64,000 bases of DNA from Prolixibacteraceae bacterium (lineage in GTDB: Bacteria > Bacteroidota > Bacteroidia > Bacteroidales > Prolixibacteraceae). The stretch spans positions 1 through 64,000 of the forward strand of contig JAOARB010000031.1 of NCBI GenBank assembly GCA_025210775.1, given 5' to 3'. The translations under genes were made by a program, and so were the position numbers. Under the pieces are notes generated by a model, which made no database searches, had not been told where the DNA came from, and worked only from the letters and a program-made list of their open reading frames with translations. This document shows positions 8,725 to 17,130 of this stretch, piece after piece. Each line of letters begins with the position of its first letter. The first letter of the stretch is position 1.

Positions 8725-8939
8725 AAACTGTTTTTTAGGTAGAACAACGAAGATACAAATATATGAAGAAGTGCCGTTTCTGGTAAAAAAAGAGAAACGA
8801 ATAATCATCCACACCTTTATTAAGAAGTCTCAAAAGAGTCTATTCTAATTCATAAAAACAAAATGACATAAGCTCAATTGACAGATGTTACAATTTATTC
8901 TCCTAAAGAAATAGATATCGTTTGTTTCAAATAAAAAAC

Positions 8940-8965
8940 CCCTATCTACGATTGCAGATAGGGGG
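8940..8965 (-). terminator. Terminator after the alpha-mannosidase gene
   Basis: CCCCTATCT (8940-8948) pairs with AGATAGGGG (8957-8965) across an 8-base loop. On the minus strand the hairpin is followed by TTTTTT. It ends the mannosidase transcript 24 bases past the stop. Confidence 0.9.
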
Positions 8966-8988
8966 ATACTGGTTTTTATTAAGAAAAG

Positions 8989-11900
8989 CTATTTCACTTC
9001 CATTTGGTATGTCTCGATACTGTAAGGAGGTATAACCACCTCCGATACACTACGAGGATTTTCTTCAATAATATTGGTATGTTTTAGATTAATAAGATCA
9101 AAAGCTGAATGTATTTTCACATTAGATTTCTCTCCTTCTGCATCATACATTCTGAATATAACTCCATCATTGTCCTCTGCCTTTTTAATGGTACTAACCA
9201 CGACATCCTTATTATCAATAGCAAAAAACTCCATTGTCTCAGCAAGCGTTGCCTTTGCCGATCTTTCAGGATTAACCACCACTGATACAGGCTCATTAAA
9301 CTGCTTTGCAATACGTGTTCCTTTCACATCACCTGTTTTACTAGAAGTCAATACATGGCGATAATAATGGTTTCCATGTTGAGAATATTCATTACCCTCC
9401 CAATGACAAGAAGTTCTACTTGCCAACAAGATATGTTGTAAAAGATTGGCTTGTGTATTATGGGTAGGGTTAACCCAATCCACAGCAGCAACAGAAGAGC
9501 TCAAAGTAACCGCAACATCATCATTATTTGCAGAGAACCAATCCATGATAGCTCTTGGATGCACATCTTTACAAAGAGGAGTATAACGTTCGCCGGCCGT
9601 TTTAATTTCATTTTTACCAACCTCAACAGTACCAAAAGGGACTTCATGTTTAATTGTTGGATTAGAGATAGCCACAGGATATGCTGTTCTAAACTCACGG
9701 TACAACTGTCCGTCCCAATTCTGAAGTTCATCCTCAAAGACAACTCTTTTTAGTTGATGATAAATGGTAACTATCTGCTCCACTCTAGCATGTTTGATTT
9801 GTTGTGTCAAACGAAATTTCGAATACACTGCGCCCGTTTCAATTCTTTCCCAAGTGGCATTATGATCGCTCACCTTATCGAAATTTGTCATGGTAGGCTG
9901 TTGGATATCACCAAACTCACCAGCACCATTTCCTTCAGAGCGAAGAGTAAATATCTCTCCCACTTTAAACTGATGGGTATCAAAAAGATTCTTCTTCAGC
10001 TCTTTATCATACACTTGTTGGATGCCACCTTTAGAAAACACCACTTTATAGTAATCATTTTCATAAGTACCATTAAAATGAGTTTGATTTAGAAGATTAG
10101 ACACCTCCACTACAGGTTTTGCATAATAGGTTTTGTAACCAACAGATGGGATATTTTGAGCAATAAAAACCAGTTTCGCCTCTTTAATAGAGCCATCACC
10201 ATATCTCTCAACAGAAGTTAACTGTACAGGGACACTGTTTTTCTTTGCATCATACAACTCAACCCCTTTAGCCTTTCCTTTAGGGAAATTCAATGTAAAA
10301 GCAACAGGATCAGTTCTCTTCCAAGACAAACTATTAAAGAGAACAATAGGAATACCCTTTTTCTCCTTCGTTTTAACTCGCTGAGCGATAAAAGTAGTAG
10401 CATCATTCAGTAACTTATCTCCCATCACTTCCGCTTCCTTAAAACGCTCTTTAAACAAATTATCCGTAATATCACCATCATGACCTCCCCATCCATGGTC
10501 AGGATATATTTTTGCTTGCCAAGCTTTATCCAATTGCTTATATGGGTAAGGCATTTTTTCATTATCTAATATTGAAGCAACAGTCCAGAATTTCTCTGAT
10601 GCAGGCAACAACTTAGATGCCCTACGGCTTGCAGACAAAGCATCATGATGGGCTGGACCATGAATATAGACCCATACATTAGGACGTTCACCATAAATCG
10701 TATCTATAGAAGTAGCATGTTTTTCAGCCAAAGGCATATACTCATCGACCGTCATCAACTCCATATGAGGCAGATGAATCTCTTGTTCCTTATTTGAATC
10801 ATCAACCACTTTATCCGTACCATTCCATTTCTCAATATAATCAGAATAATCAATAGCGGGCAACATGTCTTGGCTAGACAATAATGGTGTTTGCACCTCA
10901 CTACCATCAAAATATTTACTCCACCATACCACTTGTTCTGCACCATATCTCATCTTATTCTCCATTGTATTTGAAAGATGAATACGGTCATCGCCATAAT
11001 GTCCAGGAGAATAAGTAAATACAGCACTACCATCAGGACTAGACCAATAAAACATTCCTTTGGCATGACGGCTAATAACCATATAGTCTACTCCTGCCTT
11101 CTTTAGAATTTGAGGAAACTGCATAGATTTTCCTGGAACATCCACATTCCAGTAAACTTTAGAATCATATCCACCAAAATTCTTTTTAACCCAACGTTTT
11201 CCTAAGTAAAGTTGACGTACCAAATCCTCACCATCATACATATCCTCATAAGGACAATTATAAGTAGCTCCAACAGAAAGGAGTTTACGCTTAAGCAGTT
11301 CCGTAATCTTCTCTTTTGAATCAGGATGACGGTCAATATATTCTCTAATCATCAATCCATCTTCAATATCAAAGCCATAATCTTCGCGAGCAAAAGCATC
11401 TTTAATTATTGGAGTAATCAACATCGTATCTCTATCGATAATACAAGCCTCAGGACGATCCATCCATGCAATATCTTGATGGCTAGAATTCATAATAGAG
11501 ATCAACCCTTTTTCATATTTATTTTCAAAAAAAGGTTGGTAGGCACGATAGAAGTCTGGGCGATAACGTTTTGTAAAATCACCAAGCCAACCATTATGAT
11601 CATGAGAATGAAAGATATACAGATAGTCCCCCCGAACTTCATTTTCGTTTATCGAACCATTCTCACTTTTCATTTGTACCTCCAACACTTCTTTATCGTA
11701 CAATATTTTTAATGATTTCTTCGGTGCAAGAGATCTAACAGCAGCTTTTGCCATCTCTCCTTGTTTACTAAATTTCACATAAGGGCTTTTAACACCATCT
11801 ACCACCAATGCTATTTTCTTTCCAACCAGATAAGCTGGAGCATCCACAAGCAACTGTTTATTAAACTGCTTAATCGAAAAAGAGACATCATTTAATGCAG

Positions 11901-12546
11901 CTTTTTTTAACCATCCCAAACATTTTGGAGCTTTAACAAGCATAAACCAAGCACTCGAGGATTTAGCTTGTCCAACGACATACACTTTTGCCTTTTCTCC
12001 TTTTTTAATCATTGAAACGGGTACAGTCAATCGAAAGGCTCCAACCCCATCTCCGTTACCATCTCTTCTGTATAGATAATATTTGGCATCGCTATTTTTC
12101 ACTTGATTAGAGACATTCACATTTCCTTTCTCATCGGGAGTAAAAGTAAGCAACGGATGACCATTAACGACGATATCGTAAGGTTCCAAATTATTCAAAT
12201 CAATGTTAGAATAAAAGAAAAAATGAACCACCTCTTTATTGTAATCCGAAGGCACCACATCAGTCAGAAATTCAAAACCTTTTTTCCCTGTAGAAGCACG
12301 AGCAATCATAGCTGACCTTATATCATCCCTCATGGAAGGATAGGCATAAGTTCCACCACTAGTTTGAATAGAAAATCCATCGATATCATTCTTAGATATC
12401 TGATACAAAGCGTAATTTACATTCACATTATGGATATGATTCTTTCCTGCACTCTCATGAGCAGACAAAGTGAGACCACAAAAACACCATGACACCAAGA
12501 AAGTGAGGAAAAGAATCTTAATCCGAGGATTTAGTATTGTATTCAT
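8989..12546 (-). CDS. Secreted GH38 alpha-mannosidase
   Basis: This 1185-residue protein belongs to glycoside hydrolase family 38, zinc-dependent retaining alpha-mannosidases. Residues 1-29 form a signal peptide, so it acts in the periplasm or outside. About 320 residues of N-terminal beta domain precede the catalytic part. That part has SSHQDIAW (His356 and Asp358, zinc ligands) and YWNVDVPG (Asp469, the likely nucleophile and ligand), with HGPAHHD further on; the C-terminal beta domains follow. It is the last gene of the sugar locus, 210 bases downstream of uxuA. It has its own upstream region with a LacI-type operator (12569-12586). It would release mannose from alpha-mannosides such as glycans. 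Mannose specificity is inferred from the family. Confidence 0.9.
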   Translation of the reverse strand: MNTILNPRIKILFLTFLVSWCFCGLTLSAHESAGKNHIHNVNVNYALYQISKNDIDGFSIQTSGGTYAYPSMRDDIRSAMIARASTGKKGFEFLTDVVPSDYNKEVVHFFFYSNIDLNNLEPYDIVVNGHPLLTFTPDEKGNVNVSNQVKNSDAKYYLYRRDGNGDGVGAFRLTVPVSMIKKGEKAKVYVVGQAKSSSAWFMLVKAPKCLGWLKKAALNDVSFSIKQFNKQLLVDAPAYLVGKKIALVVDGVKSPYVKFSKQGEMAKAAVRSLAPKKSLKILYDKEVLEVQMKSENGSINENEVRGDYLYIFHSHDHNGWLGDFTKRYRPDFYRAYQPFFENKYEKGLISIMNSSHQDIAWMDRPEACIIDRDTMLITPIIKDAFAREDYGFDIEDGLMIREYIDRHPDSKEKITELLKRKLLSVGATYNCPYEDMYDGEDLVRQLYLGKRWVKKNFGGYDSKVYWNVDVPGKSMQFPQILKKAGVDYMVISRHAKGMFYWSSPDGSAVFTYSPGHYGDDRIHLSNTMENKMRYGAEQVVWWSKYFDGSEVQTPLLSSQDMLPAIDYSDYIEKWNGTDKVVDDSNKEQEIHLPHMELMTVDEYMPLAEKHATSIDTIYGERPNVWVYIHGPAHHDALSASRRASKLLPASEKFWTVASILDNEKMPYPYKQLDKAWQAKIYPDHGWGGHDGDITDNLFKERFKEAEVMGDKLLNDATTFIAQRVKTKEKKGIPIVLFNSLSWKRTDPVAFTLNFPKGKAKGVELYDAKKNSVPVQLTSVERYGDGSIKEAKLVFIAQNIPSVGYKTYYAKPVVEVSNLLNQTHFNGTYENDYYKVVFSKGGIQQVYDKELKKNLFDTHQFKVGEIFTLRSEGNGAGEFGDIQQPTMTNFDKVSDHNATWERIETGAVYSKFRLTQQIKHARVEQIVTIYHQLKRVVFEDELQNWDGQLYREFRTAYPVAISNPTIKHEVPFGTVEVGKNEIKTAGERYTPLCKDVHPRAIMDWFSANNDDVAVTLSSSVAAVDWVNPTHNTQANLLQHILLASRTSCHWEGNEYSQHGNHYYRHVLTSSKTGDVKGTRIAKQFNEPVSVVVNPERSAKATLAETMEFFAIDNKDVVVSTIKKAEDNDGVIFRMYDAEGEKSNVKIHSAFDLINLKHTNIIEENPRSVSEVVIPPYSIETYQMEVK

Positions 12547-12568
12547 ATTTATAATAAATTTATTGTTT

Positions 12569-12586
12569 AGCTAAAACGGTTTGGCT
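12569..12586. promoter_or_regulatory. LacI-type operator upstream of the alpha-mannosidase
   Basis: The imperfect palindrome with a central CG lies 23 bases upstream of the mannosidase start. Read on the minus strand its core, GCCAAACCGTTTTAGC, matches the core of the palindrome in front of the sugar porter (GCCAAAACGTTTTAGC) at 15 of 16 bases. Such CG-centred palindromes are typical LacI/GalR-family sites, and a LacI gene lies at the head of this locus. The match between the two sites is seen directly; binding by that regulator is inferred. Confidence 0.75.
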
Positions 12587-12756
12587 TTTTGTCTAAAAAA
12601 ATATTCCGACAAGGAATATCACACTAAATCAATCTCTTACAATTAATTTCAAGGACAAAATACAAATAAAAGTAGTTCTGTACAAACAGAAGAGAAACTC
12701 TTAACAAGAACTCACCAAAACCAACATTTTTTATCTTTTTTCAGAAAGCAAAACTT

Positions 12757-13830
12757 CTACTCTCGATGTATCGAATTGATAGCTGCTTTCATAAATCCCA
12801 TGGCATAGGCCATACCGGCATACCAAGGCGCATCACAACTCATCTGAGGTGTATGATCAGGAATTAGCACACCATTAAAATCATTTTTCTTTAAGATCTC
12901 AAGGATTCTAAACATGTCGATATCACCTTCATCCACAAAAACTTCCTTATAATTAGGCACCTTGCCTACTACATTACGAAAATGAATATACCCAATTTTA
13001 TTCTGTTTAGAATAACGATCTGTTGCTTCATAAACATCGCCTTCAGTCATCTCGGCAATAGAACCTAAACAAAACTCCAATTGATTATGATGGCTTTTTT
13101 GTATATCTAGAAGACGCTGATACATATCAGGTTGATAAACCAATCGTGGCGTATTACGAACATAAGGCATCGGAGGATCGTCTGGATGGGCAGCAAGAAT
13201 AACACCATGTTCTTCAGCCACAGGTACGATCTCTTTTAAGAAAAACTGTAAACGAGACCATAACGTTTCGTGATCAATAAAAGGCATTGATCCATCTTCG
13301 GCGTTCTTATCATAGACCATATTCCAAACCATACCATTCGGTATAGGTGTTTGATCTACCTCTCCATTCATTCCAACGGACTCAGCTTCTCCTCTTGCAT
13401 AAGGCCCAATATCACGTGCGGCAACCCCAGCCAAAGAGAAATTGTAACCTAAATAAGGAATACCTGCTTTACCGACAATACGGATCTGTTCCTTAATAAG
13501 TTCTATCTGTTGCTCTTTCTTAGGACCATCCAAAAGAATATCATGCCAAATAGCGGGATCAAAATTCTCTATTGCCTCCAATTGAAGGTCATGATCTTCG
13601 ATCTCTTTCTTTAATTTTAGAAGAGCATCTAAGCTCCATAGTTGTCCATTACCAGCACTACCCCATCCTGTATTAGAACCGATAGGCTGGTTGGCATTGT
13701 CTTTATTATTTGAGTCACTCCCAAAATAGTCGACAAGATGTACAACCAAATGGGTAGCACCACATTGTTTAGCAAAACGGAAATGATCGCTATCCAACAT
13801 GTGTTTATATAGCCCAAAACCTAATTTCAT
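12757..13830 (-). CDS. uxuA: Mannonate dehydratase
   Basis: This 357-residue TIM-barrel enzyme of the UxuA family dehydrates D-mannonate to 2-keto-3-deoxygluconate. Family features are AAHPDDPP (metal-site region), CLGSIAEM and HFRNV. Length is close to the usual value. In textbook pathways UxuA follows fructuronate reductase in glucuronate breakdown, but no uronate isomerase (uxaC) or classical mannonate oxidoreductase (uxuB) is seen here. Its partners upstream are an aldose-dehydrogenase-like SDR and a lactonase, which could supply mannonate from mannose. It lies 209 bases downstream of the lactonase gene, so it may be read through or have its own promoter. Confidence 0.92.
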   Translation of the reverse strand: MKLGFGLYKHMLDSDHFRFAKQCGATHLVVHLVDYFGSDSNNKDNANQPIGSNTGWGSAGNGQLWSLDALLKLKKEIEDHDLQLEAIENFDPAIWHDILLDGPKKEQQIELIKEQIRIVGKAGIPYLGYNFSLAGVAARDIGPYARGEAESVGMNGEVDQTPIPNGMVWNMVYDKNAEDGSMPFIDHETLWSRLQFFLKEIVPVAEEHGVILAAHPDDPPMPYVRNTPRLVYQPDMYQRLLDIQKSHHNQLEFCLGSIAEMTEGDVYEATDRYSKQNKIGYIHFRNVVGKVPNYKEVFVDEGDIDMFRILEILKKNDFNGVLIPDHTPQMSCDAPWYAGMAYAMGFMKAAINSIHRE

Positions 13831-14039
13831 TATTGTTTTATTTAATTGTTATTCAGTCTATTTTGCATTAACCTAAAGTATAACAAAAAAGAGTTGTATA
13901 TAAAAAAACCAATAGAGCAATTTGTCATCAAAACACAACAGGCCATTTATGGTAATACACAGCATTATAATTTCTTCTAAACAGAGTCGATCACCATAAA
14001 CAGCCGAATCGTTAATAAATCGTAGAAATAAGTAAGATT

Positions 14040-15131
14040 CTATTTCCAAGAAATATTCACAGGAGTATCTACATGAAACGATTTATGTTTTTCGAGCATC
14101 CCATTATCACTATCGATTTTGAAGACCACCAAAGAGTCAGAATCCTGATTGGCAACAATCAACCACTTACCAGAAGGGTCAATATTGAAATCTCTAGGAG
14201 ATGTACCAAATGAGGAGATTGTATGAACTAAAGAAAGAATACCTGTGTTTTCATTGATAGAAAAAACAGCAATAGTATTTGCACCACGACACGTTGCATA
14301 CAAATACTTCCCGTTAGGATGAATGCGAATGGCTGCTCCACCAAAATCGCCATGATATGAACGAGGAACAAAAGAGATTTTTTGGACTCTTTGAAAGCCA
14401 TCCTTCTCTTTCTTTACCACATAGATATGTCCATCCAATTCACCTAAGAGATAAGCATATGTCTGCGTTTTATCCATAGTCATATGTCTTGACCCTGCTC
14501 CGGGATCAACACTGATATCCTCCGCTTTACTAGCAATCCATTGATTTGATGCATCATGAACATAAGCCGTTGCTTTATCTAATCCTAGATCCACCACAAA
14601 AACTTTATTGTGATCAAAAGGATAGACCATATGCGCATGGGCAGCTTCTTGACGTTCTTTATTAGGACCAACACCTTTATGTTGGATTATCTGCTCACAC
14701 GATCCTAAAGAGCCATCTTTAAGAATTGGAAAAGAGAGTGCATTACCCGTTCCATAGTTCGCAACCATCAATCGACCATCAACAATAGAGAGATGACAAG
14801 CATAATCGCCGATGAGTTTTTGAGAATTCAAGAGATTCAAGTTTCCATCTTTTTTAATCTGATAAGCATATACTTTAGGATATTCTGTTTCGGCTAACTC
14901 TTCCACCGCATATAGGTATTTACTATCTGAAGAGACAGTAAGATAACTCACATTACGCAATGAAGTATAGTTTACATTGGTTATCGTTCCTTTCTCTGAA
15001 TCAAATTGAAAGCAACCAATACCTTTTCCATGTGGGTTAACCGCAGGTGCTCCTTTTCGCGTATAACTACCAGTATAAAAAAACATAAGAGAGTGACACA
15101 ACACTGCTTGGCATAGAATACTCTTGATCAT
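14040..15131 (-). CDS. Beta-propeller lactonase (YbhE/Pgl-type family)
   Basis: This 363-residue protein has the seven-bladed propeller of the lactonase family that includes 6-phosphogluconolactonase YbhE. It starts with FFYTGSYTRKG after a hydrophobic, poorly defined N-terminus (residues 1-18), so it might be exported. Repeated blade motifs such as HPNGKYLYATCRGANTIAVF and DPSGKWLIVANQDSDSLVVF are clear. In this locus it follows an aldose-dehydrogenase-like SDR by 34 bases and precedes mannonate dehydratase. Hydrolysis of a mannonolactone is therefore the likely job. If it is exported, it would be on the wrong side for a cytoplasmic SDR; I cannot settle that from sequence. Confidence 0.85.
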   Translation of the reverse strand: MIKSILCQAVLCHSLMFFYTGSYTRKGAPAVNPHGKGIGCFQFDSEKGTITNVNYTSLRNVSYLTVSSDSKYLYAVEELAETEYPKVYAYQIKKDGNLNLLNSQKLIGDYACHLSIVDGRLMVANYGTGNALSFPILKDGSLGSCEQIIQHKGVGPNKERQEAAHAHMVYPFDHNKVFVVDLGLDKATAYVHDASNQWIASKAEDISVDPGAGSRHMTMDKTQTYAYLLGELDGHIYVVKKEKDGFQRVQKISFVPRSYHGDFGGAAIRIHPNGKYLYATCRGANTIAVFSINENTGILSLVHTISSFGTSPRDFNIDPSGKWLIVANQDSDSLVVFKIDSDNGMLEKHKSFHVDTPVNISWK

Positions 15132-15165
15132 CGTCTAATTATTTTATTGATTTATAATTAATATA

Positions 15166-15960
15166 CTAACTCTTTTTAGGACGTGGATCATATTGTATGG
15201 TATGGTTCATATATGCACCATCAATATAGATGTCCGTCCCAGTTATATAACTTGCAAGATCACTAGCAAAAAAGGCAACCGATGGAGCAATATCTTGAAC
15301 ACTACCCAATCGTTTTTGTGGTATCCATCGCTCAAATTTGTCTTTTCCAAATCGAGCAATCTCTTCCTTATTCATCTCCGTCTCTATCGCTCCAGGAGCA
15401 ATAGATAGTACACGAATATTATCCTCGGCAAGCTCCAAAGAGAGACATTTAGAGAACATTCGTAACCCCGCCTTAGCAGAACAATAATGGATCAGTCCTT
15501 TGCGAGGCACACTATCATGAATAGAAGAGATATTGATAATTACACCACTTCGGTGTCGTCTCATTCTTTTGCCTGCCTGTTGTGAACATAGCCATGGTCC
15601 TTTTAAATTGGTTCCCATAACCCTGTCCCATTTAGACTCTTCAAGGTCTAAAGCATGATCTACGGTTTCCACACCAGCATTATTTACCAAGATATCGAAA
15701 GAATCCCAATGAGAATCGATCTTCTGAAACATTCGATTCACATTCTCTGCATCAGCAATATCAGCACCGACAGCAAAAGCTTCAATAGAATAGGTCTGCT
15801 CTAATTCTTTGGCAAGCAATTCAGCTTTTTCTTTATTTGAATAGTAGTTGACGGCAACATTGGCTCCACATCGTGCCAATTCACGACAGATCTCAGATCC
15901 AATACCTTGACTACCTCCAGTAACTAAAGCATTCTTTCCTTTCAAACTAATTTCTTGCAT
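15166..15960 (-). CDS. SDR oxidoreductase resembling glucose 1-dehydrogenase
   Basis: This 264-residue classical short-chain dehydrogenase has a cofactor motif TGGSQGIG (14-21), NNAG near 92-95, and the catalytic Ser followed by YCSAK. Several stretches look like Bacillus-type glucose 1-dehydrogenase rather than fatty-acid reductase: NYYSNKE, WDRVMGTNLKGPW, SSIHDSVPRKGLIHY, and the ending ITGTDIYIDG. That subgroup oxidises aldoses at C1 to lactones. It lies 25 bases downstream of the RraA-type gene and 34 bases upstream of the lactonase gene, all in one operon. I infer it oxidises an aldose, probably mannose. A gluconate or mannonate 5-dehydrogenase function remains possible. Confidence 0.85.
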   Translation of the reverse strand: MQEISLKGKNALVTGGSQGIGSEICRELARCGANVAVNYYSNKEKAELLAKELEQTYSIEAFAVGADIADAENVNRMFQKIDSHWDSFDILVNNAGVETVDHALDLEESKWDRVMGTNLKGPWLCSQQAGKRMRRHRSGVIINISSIHDSVPRKGLIHYCSAKAGLRMFSKCLSLELAEDNIRVLSIAPGAIETEMNKEEIARFGKDKFERWIPQKRLGSVQDIAPSVAFFASDLASYITGTDIYIDGAYMNHTIQYDPRPKKS

Positions 15961-15985
15961 TTCATTTGTATATTTACGAATTAAA

Positions 15986-16678
15986 TTACATTATGCCAAA
16001 TCTCTCAAAAGCCTCCACTGTACTCATCCCTTCTTCTAAAGCTTTTTTAACAAGTTGTTCACCACGAGCTTTCTCGATGGCACCCATAAAAGCCTCTTTT
16101 TCTACCTCCTGAGGAACGACAAGCACTCCATCTCTATCGGCAAAGATGATATCCCCAGGATGGACTCTAACTCCTTCTATCTCAATAGGGACTCGATAAT
16201 CTAACACCTTTCCTCTAGGACCTTGATCTTGCGCATATCCCCCCATTGAGAAAGTAGGAAAACCGAGCTGTAGAATCTCATTGGTATCACGAGAGTAACC
16301 ATTTACAACAGCTCCTGCAGCCTTCAATTTCATAGCACGAGTACTCATCAGACCTCCCCATAAAGCATAATTAGGAGAAGAACCACTACATATATATACT
16401 TCCCCTTCCTTTAAGCTATCTAAGGCTTCGAACATAAGTCCAAAAGGTTTACTCATCAACGGATTATGACTCTTTTCTGAGGTCTCCTCAAAAACATCGG
16501 CTTCCAAAACAGTCATGGCTCTACCAATAAGTACATAATCGCTATTTAGAGGTTTCAAATTAGGAGGTAAAAACTGGTGTTTATACCCTAATTTATCCAA
16601 TACATCTCCGACCAGAGCAACAAACAACTCCTCTTTCGCAATACGAAACAATTGTTTGTCATTTTTCCATTCCATCAT
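15986..16678 (-). CDS. RraA-family putative metal-dependent pyruvate aldolase
   Basis: This 230-residue protein belongs to the RraA/HMG-aldolase fold. It carries the signature that marks aldolase-competent members, G109-X20-R130-D131-X2-E134, with R and D inside GYSRDTNE. Such enzymes cleave 2-keto acids such as 4-hydroxy-4-methyl-2-oxoglutarate to release pyruvate, and others decarboxylate oxaloacetate. Two start codons in tandem (MMEWK) are equally plausible. It lies 6 bases downstream of the cupin gene and 25 bases upstream of the SDR gene. Beside mannonate dehydratase it could cleave KDG to pyruvate and glyceraldehyde; that assignment is inference. RNase E inhibition, the original RraA role, is unlikely here. 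Confidence 0.85.
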   Translation of the reverse strand: MMEWKNDKQLFRIAKEELFVALVGDVLDKLGYKHQFLPPNLKPLNSDYVLIGRAMTVLEADVFEETSEKSHNPLMSKPFGLMFEALDSLKEGEVYICSGSSPNYALWGGLMSTRAMKLKAAGAVVNGYSRDTNEILQLGFPTFSMGGYAQDQGPRGKVLDYRVPIEIEGVRVHPGDIIFADRDGVLVVPQEVEKEAFMGAIEKARGEQLVKKALEEGMSTVEAFERFGIM

Positions 16679-16684
16679 CCTTCT

Positions 16685-17101
16685 CTATTTTAAATATAGT
16701 TTCTTTACCTTCTTATGAAGGTTTTGTTTCTGATCTAAACTCAATGATTTATAAGTACAATCATTCAAATGGGTATCCGATTTTTCAATGATCAACACTT
16801 CACAATTCTCTTGCATCGCAATATTATGCCAAGTACCAGCAGGAATATTATAAACCCTTGCTTTCTCCATCAGCATGGAACTTATGGTTACCTCATCTGA
16901 GTTATAAGTCCCAGTGATCAGTGCTGCTTTTCCTTTAAGAAGGACAAACACTTCATCGGTATGATGGTGTACTTCTAGCTTATCGATATTGTCAATTTCT
17001 TGATTCTGATCGGAATTTAATTGTGCCACTTGCCATCCTTCTCGAATCAAAAAAGGATGATACCCCCCCTCTTCTGTACGATAGATCTCTATCTCTTGCA
17101 T
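16685..17101 (-). CDS. Cupin-domain protein
   Basis: This 138-residue protein has one cupin barrel. The metal-site motifs are recognisable: HHHTDEVFVLLKGKAAL (about 46-62) and IPAGTWHNI further on. It is sandwiched between the sugar porter (29 bases upstream) and the RraA-type gene (6 bases downstream), so it is part of the sugar operon. A sugar epimerase, isomerase or anomer-handling role is possible, but the sequence alone does not show one. Confidence 0.85.
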   Translation of the reverse strand: MQEIEIYRTEEGGYHPFLIREGWQVAQLNSDQNQEIDNIDKLEVHHHTDEVFVLLKGKAALITGTYNSDEVTISSMLMEKARVYNIPAGTWHNIAMQENCEVLIIEKSDTHLNDCTYKSLSLDQKQNLHKKVKKLYLK

Positions 17102-17130
17102 ATTCTATTTTGTTGATTTTAAAAAATATC

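Noticed and set aside
13997..14016. Possible third LacI operator between lactonase and uxuA genes (GCCGAATCGTTAATAA)
   Set aside because: It matches the 16-bp core at only about ten positions and lacks palindromic symmetry, so it is not distinguishable from chance.
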